A DNA stretch of 41,600 nt from Pseudobutyrivibrio sp. (GTDB lineage Bacteria; Bacillota; Clostridia; Lachnospirales; Lachnospiraceae). The notes beneath the pieces are model-generated. The model made no database searches. It was not told where the DNA came from and was given only the letters and a program-made list of their open reading frames with translations. The stretch lies in contig NZ_SVEV01000030.1 in the NCBI RefSeq assembly GCF_015057185.1, positions 1 to 41,600 of the forward strand, written 5' to 3'. The translations under genes and the position numbers were made by a program. This document shows positions 18,399-28,245 of the stretch, piece by piece (position 1 is the first letter of the stretch; every line of letters starts with the position of its first letter).

Positions 18399-18981
18399 AC
18401 TGTATTCTATCTGCGACAATTACTAAACGGTGGGTCGCAACGTAAATAGGTGTGCAGGTATAAAGCGTAAGCTGCTCCTTGCCGGGTGTGGATTCTAGGA
18501 CTGACAAGTCTTCTGGGTCCACTACTTTTATTTCTGTCACAGCGTATGTATAGGTTCCTTTGGCTGTGTCCACGTAAATCAAATCATCCACTTCTACTTC
18601 ATCAAGTCGATTGAAATATTTTCCAAAATTGTAATTGCGATGTCCTGCTATAACGCAATTACCCTGCTCTCCTGGAAGTACAGTAGTGGAGTCATGTCCT
18701 AAGGACTCAGAAAGAACATTTCTGGTAACGCCTTCACGAACAGGATTTTCTGAGTCAATGGATGGGATTCTAAGAATGCATAACATGTCGCCATCAACTA
18801 CTGGCTCATTGTCTATATCTGAATAGACCTCTCCACTTTCGATGTATTCCCTAAACTCTGATATAGTTTTTTCTTTCTCATGGTACTGTCTTATATTTAA
18901 AGCAATAGAGCTAAGCAATAAGCCTAGCCCCAATGCTATAAGAACAAGTCCAATTACTTTTTTAATAACTTGCTTTTTCAT
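18397..18981 (-). CDS. Sortase (class C/D-like, no lid)
   Basis: A 194-residue membrane transpeptidase. One N-terminal helix (VIGLVLIALGLGLLLSSIAL) anchors it. The catalytic residues are visible: His in VIAGHRNYNFGKYF near 115, Cys in LTLYTCTP near 176 and Arg in ATHRLVIV near 185. The short size and lack of a DPW-type lid fit class A/D-like enzymes, while TCTP...THRL resembles class C, so the class is left open. ATG 18981 follows the TAA of the adhesin gene without a gap (TAAATG) and there is no strong SD, so translation is coupled. The obvious substrate is the adhesin encoded upstream. Confidence 0.93.
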   Translation of the reverse strand: MKKQVIKKVIGLVLIALGLGLLLSSIALNIRQYHEKEKTISEFREYIESGEVYSDIDNEPVVDGDMLCILRIPSIDSENPVREGVTRNVLSESLGHDSTTVLPGEQGNCVIAGHRNYNFGKYFNRLDEVEVDDLIYVDTAKGTYTYAVTEIKVVDPEDLSVLESTPGKEQLTLYTCTPIYVATHRLVIVADRIQ

Positions 18982-21900
18982 TTATTTAACTCTTTTTTCT
19001 TTTCCAAACACAAGAAACAATCCACATGCAATAAGGATAACTGCTGCAAGATATGCAATCAAGGTTCCGATAAATCCACCAGTTTTTGCAAGTGTTGGTG
19101 CTGAATCCTGATCATCTGTCAAAGCAACAATCTCATGCTCCTTAATTGTCAAATCTTCATCAGCCACATCAGTAGTAGGTGCTGCTCCATAGTGTGAATG
19201 GTGGCTACCATTGGTTGATGACGAAGACTCTGTAGCCTCTTTGACTGGTGTCTCTGAAGGCTCCTCAGTTGGAGTATCTACAGGATCTGTTACCTCTGTA
19301 GTAGGCTCCTCAGGAACAATGACAGGTGTAAGTTTTGGTGTAACATTCTTGCCCAACTCAGTAATTGTTGAATTCGTAAATACGGTAGAGCCCATAGGCT
19401 TTGTAAGAAGTGATGTTTCTACCTCGCCATCCTCATTAGTAGTACCAACAATTTTGATTGTAATAGGGTCTACTGGATCATAACCTTCTATCTCAGCAGT
19501 TGGCTTAAGAATATATTCTTCCTGATATTTCAAATCGTAAACCGACTCTAATGTATCCTCATCTACTGTAGTAGGTGTCACTTCTACAAGCTTGCCTGCT
19601 ATAGGATCAAGTGTGAATAAAGTAAACTTCATTTCCTCAAAAATAGTTGGGTCAATACCAAGTGTATCTGGGCTGATTGTAAATGTAGCAGTGCTGTCTG
19701 GCACTTCTATCTCATCACCATTATCATCGGTGATTGTCTTAGTTTTATATGAATCAACCATTGTGATTTTAGCATCATCAATAACCTGATCATCTACTTC
19801 AATCTCACCATCAGTTGTAATTACAATGTGTATAGAATCTGCCACATCATATCCTGCTGGGGCTACGATTTCGTGTAAATAGTAATCTCCTGCTGGAAGA
19901 GCGAATTCCTTGGCACTTCCATCTGTAGTCCATGAAGAGATGTTATTGTCCTTTGCTGCATCCACATCACTCTCTTCACTAAGAATAAGTTCTGCGCCTA
20001 TAAGGTCATTTCCCTGACCATCAGAGATTTTGCTAATGGTAAATGAAAAAGTATCCTTAATAGAATCAATCATAAGAATCGAGTCAACAGCAGCCCATGT
20101 ATTATCAGTATTTCTCTGATATAGCTGGTCATCTTCCACCTTGAACACGATATTATTTGCAGTATTGTAACCAAATGGTGTTGTTGTTTCTGTTAACGTA
20201 TATACGATATCCTCGCTGGCTGTAAATTCATAACTGCTATTACCTGTAGTCCATGCAGCTGCTGACTCAGCAGTACTATCAGAGTTAACCCAAGTAATTT
20301 CAAGCCCAGCATCTGCCACATAGTTGTTAAGGCCATCTTGTTTTAAAATACTGATTTCCTTCTTAGGCTTAGCATTATAAAGAGTATTATTCTCTTTTTG
20401 TTTTCTAGCTGCAGTAAGCCCCTTTTCGCCTGTTGTTACAGATTTTCCAGTCTGATACTCATCTGGAATAATGTATCCATCAGGAGCTGTTGTCTGTATA
20501 ATTTTATATTCAGTATTAGGCTGAATAGATGGTCCCTTAAAAATAATTTCCCCATCACTATCGATATCTGCTTCTGCAACAACCTTACCTTCTAAATCGA
20601 CTAATTTAAAATGTCCCTCTTTTAACAGAATTGTTCTATCATAGTCATCTCTCAACTCTGCGAAGTAATATGTATACTTTGTAAAATCTACGCTAGAAAA
20701 ATCAGACTGGCTGTAAGAAACAACTGCATTATTTGTTTCTTCAGAACCATAACCAACAAGTTTTACATCATTAGTGAAATCTCCTGCATCTTTATTAAGC
20801 ATGTAGGCTGTATATTTCAGCACAAATGCCTTACCGTCATATCCCTTAGGTACTACTACCTCAAGAACTGTTTTGCCGTCTACCGTGTTAACACGTACTG
20901 TCACACCTGTGATTTCTGTACTTGCTGTAAGCGTTCCAGTCTGAGCTACTGTAGCCTCATATAAATGAACCGAATCCTCATCTAATGAAAGACTCGCTCC
21001 TAATGTATCTTGAATAACAACCTCGTCAATATCATCTGAATACAATGTCTGCTGAGCCGGATTCAATGAAACAGTATAATCAATAACCTCTTCGTTCTGA
21101 CTACCTGTTTTTGCAATTACTGTGTTAGTAAACTTAGTAGTAGCTGAAGATGTTGTGGCTGTAGCATACTGTGTACTTACGAGGGATGCAGTATTACTGA
21201 TAGTTACATCACCAGTATTTTTAAATGTCTCGCCATCTTTAACCTTTGCTGTAAATGTGATAGTAAATTTTCCTGTAATAGAGCCAAGATCAAAAGTTAA
21301 AGTATTTGAAGCAGTGTCATAATCTACTGTTGCACCTGTAGCAGAGCCATCAACATATTCTAATCTGCTATCGAGAACATCAGTAATTTTAACACCATCC
21401 ATAGGCATCTCATTAGTATCCACAACTAATGTATATGGAATAGTTCTAGTTGCATAGTTGTATGAACCTGCAGTCTTTTTGATTACATTACTTGTGCAGC
21501 TTTGAGTTGCTGAGTGTGTGGCTTTGACCGCATCAGTATCTCCATAATGTAGGTTAACTTGATTTGTATAACTTTGGGTAGCATTACTTGCCCAAACCGA
21601 TTTATTAGTAAGACGTGTTGTAACTGTAAATGTAAGAACATCTTCAATGTTCTGCTTACTAAAATCAAATACAACTTTTCCATTAGTAGATTCATCTATA
21701 GAATAATCTGACTCACCACTAAGTGTGGTATCGCCTAACTTAACATCTGAAATGCTCACATAGTCATTGTCAGCTGGCAATATATCAGTCACCCTTACAT
21801 TTGTAAGGGACTGCTTGCTCTTATTAACTGTAACATTCCATTTAATAGTATGATTTGTTGCATCATAACCGCCTGCTTCCTTTTGAATAGCAGCATTTGT

Positions 21901-24069
21901 AACTAGAAGTGTTTCGTTAACAAAGCTTTTACCTACTGTAGGTGGAGTTGGTGCAGATACATACTCACCATTTCCATTTTTATATTTATATGAAATAGTT
22001 GCCTGATTTTTAGGAATGGTGTGATTTTCCTTAATATATGTATCAAAATCCTCAATTGTAGTTTGGTAAGTCACAACATATTTAGCTGTGCCACTCATTT
22101 TACCGAAATTGAATGTCTGAGTGTTATCGCTATAGCTATAATCATATGTAACAGCCTTATCATCACTGTCCACAACTTTAACATCTGAAATGGAAATTGT
22201 AACACCTGAATCAGCAATAACTTTGTCTGTCAGGACCACATCATATAAATCAAATCCATTGTTTTGGATTGTGACTGTCCAGCTGGCAACACCATTGCTA
22301 TCTACCTGACCGCCTTCTTTGTCAATCCATTTAACCATGGTTTGAGTAAAGGTAGATGATGCTGAATCTGAAATATTTAAAGCATCATAATCATCAGTAG
22401 CTGGTGCTGTAACTACAATCTTGTTGCTAACTGATTCACTAATCTCTTTAGATTCGTTGATGCTACTAGTTTTAGCAATAACATCTATCTTTGTTTGATA
22501 TGTGAATGTATTTGTTGCGCTCGCCTCATTATCTTTGTAAGTCCAAGTTAATGTAGAGCCGTCATTTGTGGCAATATCGCTTTTTGTTCCATTTACTGTA
22601 AATGAGCCTGCAACATAATCCTGTCCTGAGCCAAATGTATCTGTAAAAGAATAACCATCTACATATTCGATTGGATTGCTGTTATTTTTTAGTGTAACTG
22701 TCCAAGTAACAACTCCATTAGCATCAGGGTCACTAGCAGTCTTTGTAACTGTAGGCGCCTTAGCCATGTACTCATCTACATTAACTGTAATAGTAGTACC
22801 ACCAAATGATAAATCATAGCTTGATTTGGCATTAGAACCATCACTTGAAATATCAAGCTTTAGGTCAAAACCTGCAGTTGCATTTGTGACAGACTCGATA
22901 GTCTCTGTAAAATCAGCTATCTTTAATATAGCATTTCCATCCGAATCAAAACTGATGATTCCCAATGTGGTGGTTCCATTTGTCACGGTAATATCTGCAT
23001 TATCCGACCTTACGCACTCACTTGGTATGCCAGGAATCTTGTAGCTTTTACCTGGGTATACATAGTTATAAGCAGCGTATTTTTCGTCACCAGAAAGGAC
23101 AATACTCATATCATTAAATACATATTTAACTCTGATTGTATCATCCTTTGAAATGACATTATCTCCATCTGAAGTCAATGCAGTTTCATTTCCATTACTA
23201 TCAACCTTTGATACAGTTACTGATTTAATCAAATCATTTTCATTGATTTCTTTAGTAGGGTCTGCTTCATTGTCCTCAATAGAAACGACTGCATATGTAG
23301 AAAAATGCTCGGTATCAAAGCTGACCTCACCATTTCCAACAGTAGCCCCCATATCTGAGGCAGACGTTGCATCATCAGTTACGTGGTAAACATCCATGTC
23401 TACACTGTCGTCACTCTTGGCTTCTGATGTATCTATGTTAGAAAAGGAAACTGTAACATTTCCCTTTGTAGAATCTGGTTGTATTTCATTACCCTCTGCA
23501 TCCCTTATTGTGATATCAAAGGCGCGCACCTTTGTAATCTCCTGAGAATCAGAAAGCTTTTTCTCAACTGCATCTTCTATAGAAGAAACAGTATTTGAAT
23601 CAATGAGCTCAGTTACATTAAAATACGCTCCCTCAGGCAAAACGCCCTCAGCTGCTGTAAGAGTAACCTGAACTCCATTTATTGTCTTGGACTGCTCAAA
23701 TGAAACCTCAGCTTCTTCAGTTTCTTCTTCGGTTTCTTCTAGAGCTACCGTCTCTTCAACTGCTTCAATTACCTCTTCAGAAGCATCAACTACTTCTTTT
23801 GCCTCTTCGGAAGCCTCAGTAATCTCCTCAGTTGTTTCTTCGTTAATTTCTTCACCTGATTCAGCGACTTCTTCATTTTCCTCAACTGATTCAGCTTCAT
23901 CTTTTGTCTCAATGCTGTCTGCTGACTCAATTTCCACTGATTCCTCATCAGCTGAATCAACAACATCTACAGACTCAACATCCCCTTCTGCAAAGGAGAC
24001 AAAGTCAGTTCCAAAAGTATTTAGCAATACCAATGTGCCCAGTAGCATTGCCATGAATTTCTTTTTCAT
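18982..24069 (-). CDS. Large sortase-anchored adhesin with collagen-binding-like and SpaA/Cna-B domains
   Basis: About 1695 residues. The start is placed at MKKKFMAMLLGTLVLLNTFG because GGAAGG precedes it and a signal peptide follows at once; upstream in-frame codons lack both. Order: signal peptide 1-29; Glu/Ser/Val acidic tract 30-125; a beta domain 125-260; five repeats of about 120-150 residues, each opening with a Lys-containing strand and an (W)TVT motif (near 441, 580, 726, 861, 985) as in collagen-binding/DUF11-type isopeptide domains; four SpaA-like domains near 1135, 1235, 1341 and 1460; Pro/Thr/Glu linker with a Ser/His patch; sorting signal LAKTGG near 1660, hydrophobic helix and a KEKRVK tail. 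The E-box is conserved in two SpaA domains (YTLTETTTPFGY, YYLHEIVAPAGY) but not in the first (YKIIQ) or fourth. Likely adhesion or wall stalk. Confidence 0.9.
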   Translation of the reverse strand: MKKKFMAMLLGTLVLLNTFGTDFVSFAEGDVESVDVVDSADEESVEIESADSIETKDEAESVEENEEVAESGEEINEETTEEITEASEEAKEVVDASEEVIEAVEETVALEETEEETEEAEVSFEQSKTINGVQVTLTAAEGVLPEGAYFNVTELIDSNTVSSIEDAVEKKLSDSQEITKVRAFDITIRDAEGNEIQPDSTKGNVTVSFSNIDTSEAKSDDSVDMDVYHVTDDATSASDMGATVGNGEVSFDTEHFSTYAVVSIEDNEADPTKEINENDLIKSVTVSKVDSNGNETALTSDGDNVISKDDTIRVKYVFNDMSIVLSGDEKYAAYNYVYPGKSYKIPGIPSECVRSDNADITVTNGTTTLGIISFDSDGNAILKIADFTETIESVTNATAGFDLKLDISSDGSNAKSSYDLSFGGTTITVNVDEYMAKAPTVTKTASDPDANGVVTWTVTLKNNSNPIEYVDGYSFTDTFGSGQDYVAGSFTVNGTKSDIATNDGSTLTWTYKDNEASATNTFTYQTKIDVIAKTSSINESKEISESVSNKIVVTAPATDDYDALNISDSASSTFTQTMVKWIDKEGGQVDSNGVASWTVTIQNNGFDLYDVVLTDKVIADSGVTISISDVKVVDSDDKAVTYDYSYSDNTQTFNFGKMSGTAKYVVTYQTTIEDFDTYIKENHTIPKNQATISYKYKNGNGEYVSAPTPPTVGKSFVNETLLVTNAAIQKEAGGYDATNHTIKWNVTVNKSKQSLTNVRVTDILPADNDYVSISDVKLGDTTLSGESDYSIDESTNGKVVFDFSKQNIEDVLTFTVTTRLTNKSVWASNATQSYTNQVNLHYGDTDAVKATHSATQSCTSNVIKKTAGSYNYATRTIPYTLVVDTNEMPMDGVKITDVLDSRLEYVDGSATGATVDYDTASNTLTFDLGSITGKFTITFTAKVKDGETFKNTGDVTISNTASLVSTQYATATTSSATTKFTNTVIAKTGSQNEEVIDYTVSLNPAQQTLYSDDIDEVVIQDTLGASLSLDEDSVHLYEATVAQTGTLTASTEITGVTVRVNTVDGKTVLEVVVPKGYDGKAFVLKYTAYMLNKDAGDFTNDVKLVGYGSEETNNAVVSYSQSDFSSVDFTKYTYYFAELRDDYDRTILLKEGHFKLVDLEGKVVAEADIDSDGEIIFKGPSIQPNTEYKIIQTTAPDGYIIPDEYQTGKSVTTGEKGLTAARKQKENNTLYNAKPKKEISILKQDGLNNYVADAGLEITWVNSDSTAESAAAWTTGNSSYEFTASEDIVYTLTETTTPFGYNTANNIVFKVEDDQLYQRNTDNTWAAVDSILMIDSIKDTFSFTISKISDGQGNDLIGAELILSEESDVDAAKDNNISSWTTDGSAKEFALPAGDYYLHEIVAPAGYDVADSIHIVITTDGEIEVDDQVIDDAKITMVDSYKTKTITDDNGDEIEVPDSTATFTISPDTLGIDPTIFEEMKFTLFTLDPIAGKLVEVTPTTVDEDTLESVYDLKYQEEYILKPTAEIEGYDPVDPITIKIVGTTNEDGEVETSLLTKPMGSTVFTNSTITELGKNVTPKLTPVIVPEEPTTEVTDPVDTPTEEPSETPVKEATESSSSTNGSHHSHYGAAPTTDVADEDLTIKEHEIVALTDDQDSAPTLAKTGGFIGTLIAYLAAVILIACGLFLVFGKEKRVK

Positions 24070-24186
24070 TGTCTCATCCTTCCAGTCAAAATTATTTATA
24101 TCATATCCCATCAGCTCGAAAGCCAACGTATACTAACATAGCAAAAAACTGACATTCAGTAAACCAGTTTCGCGAAAGTTCTACAC

Positions 24187-24220
24187 AAAAAAAGAGATGT
24201 CCGGCAACGTCGAACATCTC
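24187..24220 (-). terminator. Terminator of glyA
   Basis: GAGATGT (24194-24200) pairs with ACATCTC (24214-24220); the minus-strand transcript then runs into seven U. It separates glyA from the adhesin gene. In the remaining 24070-24186 gap a TTTCGCGAAA palindrome (24168-24177) and only weak promoter hexamers are seen. Confidence 0.88.
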
Positions 24221-24279
24221 CCCAAAATTAATGTAATTCAATTGTATCAAATCATATCTAAATACATAAAAAATACAAT

Positions 24280-25545
24280 CTACATCTCAGCTCTGAACTC
24301 AGCATCACCTGGAAGTGGATACTTGTCTGTAAGAGTTTTGATGATTGCACGAGCCTTTTCAACTCCTGCTTCCTGCTCCTTGATAACGATTGAGATTGCC
24401 TCTGCGACCTTATCGAAATCCTCTTCCTTGAGACCACGAGTTGTTGCAGCTGGTGTACCAAGACGGATACCAGAAGTAACAAATGGAGACTTAGGATCGT
24501 TAGGAATTGTATTTTTGTTTGCAGTAATGTGAGCATCATCAAGAAGCTTCTCAACAACCTTACCTGTAAGCTCAAATGGAGTAAGGTCAATGAGCATAAG
24601 GTGATTGTCTGTACCGCCAGAAACGATTTTGATGCCTCTATCCTGAAGTCCCTTGCAAAGTGCCTGAGCATTCTTTACAATCTGCTTTCCATATTCTTTA
24701 AATGAAGGGTCAAGTGCCTCCTTGAAGCAAACAGCCTTTCCAGCAATAACATGCATTAAAGGACCACCCTGAATACCTGGGAATACTGCTTTGTTGAAAT
24801 TGTATTTCTCATTTGCTTCTGCAGTAGACATAATCATACCACCACGAGGACCACGAAGTGTCTTGTGTGTAGTTGTTGTTACGATATCTGCATAAGGAAT
24901 TGGGCTCTCATGAACGCCTGCAGCAACAAGGCCTGCAATATGAGCCATATCTACAAAAAGGACAGCGCCAACTTTATCACAGATTTCTCTGAATCTCTTG
25001 AAATCAATCTTACGGCAATATGCTGATGCACCAGCGATAATCATTTTAGGTTTGCACTCAAGGGCAATACGCTCAACGTCATCATAATCGATAACACCTT
25101 CGTCATTAACACCATAAGGTACGATATTGAAATAAACTCCAGAGAAGTTTGCTGGTGAACCATGTGTAAGGTGTCCGCCGTGATCAAGATTCATTCCCAT
25201 TACTGTGTCTCCTGGCTGAAGAACTGCGAACTGAACCGCCATGTTAGCCTGAGCACCTGAGTGAGGCTGAACGTTAACATACTCGCAACCAAATAATTCC
25301 TTGGCACGCTCTCTAGCAAGCTCTTCTACTACGTCTACCTCCTGGCAGCCACCGTAGTAACGCTTTCCTGGATAACCCTCAGCATACTTGTTTGTGAGAA
25401 CTGAGCCCATGGCTGACATAACGGCTGGTGATACCCAGTTTTCTGAGGCAATAAGCTCGATGTGTTCTGACTGACGGTTGTACTCCTTTACAATAGCCTC
25501 TGCAACCTCTGAATCTGTGTTTTTGATGTCCTTTAATGTGTACAT
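24280..25545 (-). CDS. glyA: Serine hydroxymethyltransferase
   Basis: PLP enzyme converting serine and tetrahydrofolate to glycine and 5,10-methylene-THF in the cytoplasm. The 421 residues match the family length. Visible motifs are [13 protein letters not shown] near residue 32, [26 protein letters not shown] near 90, the PLP-binding Asp and His in [14 protein letters not shown] near 198, and [14 protein letters not shown] with the PLP lysine near 226. AGAAAGGGAAAGTA precedes ATG 25545. It lies 63 nt after the GGDEF-EAL gene on the same strand, so it may be co-transcribed, and it ends in its own terminator. Confidence 0.98.
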   Translation of the reverse strand: MYTLKDIKNTDSEVAEAIVKEYNRQSEHIELIASENWVSPAVMSAMGSVLTNKYAEGYPGKRYYGGCQEVDVVEELARERAKELFGCEYVNVQPHSGAQANMAVQFAVLQPGDTVMGMNLDHGGHLTHGSPANFSGVYFNIVPYGVNDEGVIDYDDVERIALECKPKMIIAGASAYCRKIDFKRFREICDKVGAVLFVDMAHIAGLVAAGVHESPIPYADIVTTTTHKTLRGPRGGMIMSTAEANEKYNFNKAVFPGIQGGPLMHVIAGKAVCFKEALDPSFKEYGKQIVKNAQALCKGLQDRGIKIVSGGTDNHLMLIDLTPFELTGKVVEKLLDDAHITANKNTIPNDPKSPFVTSGIRLGTPAATTRGLKEEDFDKVAEAISIVIKEQEAGVEKARAIIKTLTDKYPLPGDAEFRAEM

Positions 25546-25608
25546 TACTTTCCCTTTCTATAACTTCTTTCTATAGTTCCTATATGTGAACCGATTGCTC
25601 GGTAATCA

Positions 25609-28245
25609 CTAAAGATATTTACTCTCGAAGTCGTCCTTCGAAAGTGGCTTGTCAAAGAAAAAGCCCTGCGCAAGATTTACGGAAAACTTTCCGATCATGT
25701 CAATTTGTTTATCAAACTCAACTCCCTCTACGCAAACATCCACATCAAGTGAATCTGCTAACTCTGAAATAGTCTTTACAAAAAGCTCAGAAAAATGATC
25801 AGAGTTCATATCTGAAACAAATGCCCTGTCAATTTTGATTGTATCAAGTGGCATTGTTCTAATGTAATTAAGCGATGAGTAGCCAGTGCCAAAGTCATCA
25901 AGAGCAACTCTGCAGCCTCTGGAACGAATCCCCTCTAAAATAGCAACCATCCTATCCATATCATTAATGGCAAGAGACTCTGTGACCTCAAGTGTAAGAT
26001 TGTTTGGATTGATTCCAGTTTCTTTTAGTACCTCATCCAATTTATCTATGAAATCTACCTGAGTAAGCTGTACAACAGAAAGGTTAACATTAACCTTGTA
26101 CTCTGGATGACCAAAGTCATTCCAATGTTTGCAGCTTCTAGTGGCCTCTTCCAAAACATGTTGGCCTATAGTATTTATGAGTTTTAGCTTTTCTGCCTGA
26201 GGAATAAACTGGTCAGGCAAAACAAGACCATATTCCAAAGAGTTCCATCTAATTAAGGCCTCTGCACCACAGCATGTTGGAATGCTATTTACAAACTCCA
26301 TAATTGGCTGATAGTAAACCTCAAACTCTTTGCAACCATCCTCTACTGCTCTGCGGAGAGCCTGCTCTAATTTAACCTTTTCTGCTACTATTGCATCAGA
26401 ATTGGCATCGTAAAATTCGAATCTGTTCTTGCCTCGATTCTTTGCACCATGAAGGGCAATATTTAGGCGAGTGAGAATAGCTGAAGAATCCTCTAAGTCT
26501 CCAGGACCCTTTACGCAGCCCATACTAACTGTGCAATAGTATTCCTGGCCGTTTAATGTCCATGGATTGTCAAAGAGAGTCATTATTCTCTTTATTATCA
26601 TATCAAGGTTCTTAAAGTTTGCGTGGTCAACAATTACCGCAAATTCATCGCCGCCTACTCGATAGCATTTTCCATTTATATAAGAAATGTCGTTGATGCT
26701 ATGGGCAATGTACTCTAGCAAATCATCACCGATCTGATATCCAAGACCTTCATTTACGCTGGCAAAATCATCTAAATCCAGCATAAGAACTGCAAATTCC
26801 TTGTTAAGCTTTTTAGCCACATGGAACTCTAAAGAAATGTCCTTTTCACATGCCTGTCTATTGTAAAGACCAGTAAGAACATCCTCCTGGGCCTGCTTTT
26901 CTACCTTTTTCTGATAGAGTCTAAGTTCTGTTGTATCGTAGAAGGTAAGGAGTCTAACCTCTCTGCCATCTACCCATTCAATAGCAGCTATAGAAATATC
27001 AAACCATTTTCCTGAACCATTAGCTGAGTAGCCATTGATTTCAGATAAGGTATAACGCTTATCAAAAATGATTTCTTCTATAGCAAGTCTGTCAATTTCA
27101 TTGTCAAACATTCGTGAGAATGTCTCGTTTTTATAAAGTAAATCCTTGGTATCTAAATCAGCTACCACAACTCCATAGCCTGCGTTCTGAAGAATTGCCT
27201 CAAGAGCAGAATAAGAACTTGCAAGTGAATTTGCAGTAATCTTTTTAAGTAAAACAGAGTGAAGGATTCGCTTGATGTCGTTGGCGAATCTAAGATCCTC
27301 TACACTCCATTTGCGCTCCTGTCCTCTTGAGATAAAGCAAAGATACATGGCTGCTGAATCATTTACATTGATAGGAAGGAAAATACCTGCCTTTATCTCA
27401 TGCTTTATGAAGAATACTTCAAATAGCTCTGGAAGAACTGCATCTGAAGAAATGGTGTATGGCTTTCCATTCATAAATGGCAAGCTTATTACTGGAACCT
27501 GCTTAAACTTTGGACTAAGAGCTTCTCTTCCTTTTACCACCCATTCACAAATCATGTCTGCATCCACACCGTCAGGATTGATTTGTAAAAGAGCTGTGTT
27601 TGTACACTCTAAATAACGTCCAGCTGCCCCAAGGATATTATTAGCAATATCAGCAAAAGAATCCTCAGACTCCATATCTCTGAGAATTTCTGTCATAATC
27701 TCATTTTTCTTAAGTCGAGATTCAATTTCTATCTCGGCCTGTTTTTCATCTGAAAGCTTCAGCTTTAATGCCTGTGCTTTAATTTTTTCTGCGAAATAAT
27801 GCTTTGTAAGATTTTCAATGAGAGAAATAGATTTATCAAAAGAATCCGCTGTAGTAAGTCGAATCTCCTCTGGAAGCTGAATTCCAATAGGAAGCTTCTC
27901 CTTGTCAACGCCGAAGCATAGCCAAACTCCAATGCATTCTCCCGCTCCGCCACGGATAGCTACACCTCTATATAACAAATATTCCTCTGTGCCGTAACGT
28001 TCAATAACATTTTCAACATTACCATCCACAAAGGAATCTATAATTTCCCTGCGTAGCTCTGCAGTGAAATTGTAGTCAACAAAGTTCTCCTCAGGCTTTG
28101 TGCCTGAGAAGGTTGTAAGTTGACCCTGAGATTTGCCAACACACATGAGATATAAGTTGTTGGCTTTACAAAATGAGTCCTGCAAAGACTGCATTGCCTC
28201 ATTATTAACTTCTAATTCGATTGCTACTCTATTATTTGAGTCCAT
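25609..28245 (-). CDS. GGDEF-EAL cyclic di-GMP signalling protein with N-terminal sensory domains
   Basis: An 878-residue soluble protein without membrane segments. Residues 1-150 resemble a PocR-like sensory region (AMQSLQDSFCKANNLYLMCV); about 180-345 look GAF-like and about 350-450 PAS-like. The cyclase domain begins VLTGLYNRQACEKD and has an intact GGDEF (YRVGGDEFAVIV, near 531). The phosphodiesterase domain has QPIM, AEALIRW near 660, NVNLSV, LEVTES, DDFGTGYSSLNYI, KIDRAF and AQGFFFDKPL, so the known metal and catalytic residues appear present. Both activities are therefore possible, with the direction set by the sensor region. ATG 28245 lies inside the end of ilvE (22-nt overlap) with GAGG upstream, indicating coupled translation. 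Confidence 0.94.
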   Translation of the reverse strand: MDSNNRVAIELEVNNEAMQSLQDSFCKANNLYLMCVGKSQGQLTTFSGTKPEENFVDYNFTAELRREIIDSFVDGNVENVIERYGTEEYLLYRGVAIRGGAGECIGVWLCFGVDKEKLPIGIQLPEEIRLTTADSFDKSISLIENLTKHYFAEKIKAQALKLKLSDEKQAEIEIESRLKKNEIMTEILRDMESEDSFADIANNILGAAGRYLECTNTALLQINPDGVDADMICEWVVKGREALSPKFKQVPVISLPFMNGKPYTISSDAVLPELFEVFFIKHEIKAGIFLPINVNDSAAMYLCFISRGQERKWSVEDLRFANDIKRILHSVLLKKITANSLASSYSALEAILQNAGYGVVVADLDTKDLLYKNETFSRMFDNEIDRLAIEEIIFDKRYTLSEINGYSANGSGKWFDISIAAIEWVDGREVRLLTFYDTTELRLYQKKVEKQAQEDVLTGLYNRQACEKDISLEFHVAKKLNKEFAVLMLDLDDFASVNEGLGYQIGDDLLEYIAHSINDISYINGKCYRVGGDEFAVIVDHANFKNLDMIIKRIMTLFDNPWTLNGQEYYCTVSMGCVKGPGDLEDSSAILTRLNIALHGAKNRGKNRFEFYDANSDAIVAEKVKLEQALRRAVEDGCKEFEVYYQPIMEFVNSIPTCCGAEALIRWNSLEYGLVLPDQFIPQAEKLKLINTIGQHVLEEATRSCKHWNDFGHPEYKVNVNLSVVQLTQVDFIDKLDEVLKETGINPNNLTLEVTESLAINDMDRMVAILEGIRSRGCRVALDDFGTGYSSLNYIRTMPLDTIKIDRAFVSDMNSDHFSELFVKTISELADSLDVDVCVEGVEFDKQIDMIGKFSVNLAQGFFFDKPLSKDDFESKYL

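Noticed and set aside
23687-24136. 149-residue plus-strand open frame opposite the adhesin N-terminus, rich in Ser
   Set aside because: It is the complement of the Glu/Ser/Val acidic tract; no ribosome site or promoter, so a shadow of the adhesin gene.
25590-25603. ACCGA-TTGC-TCGGT hairpin between the GGDEF-EAL gene and glyA
   Set aside because: Only 5 bp and no T-run on the minus strand, so I do not call it a terminator.
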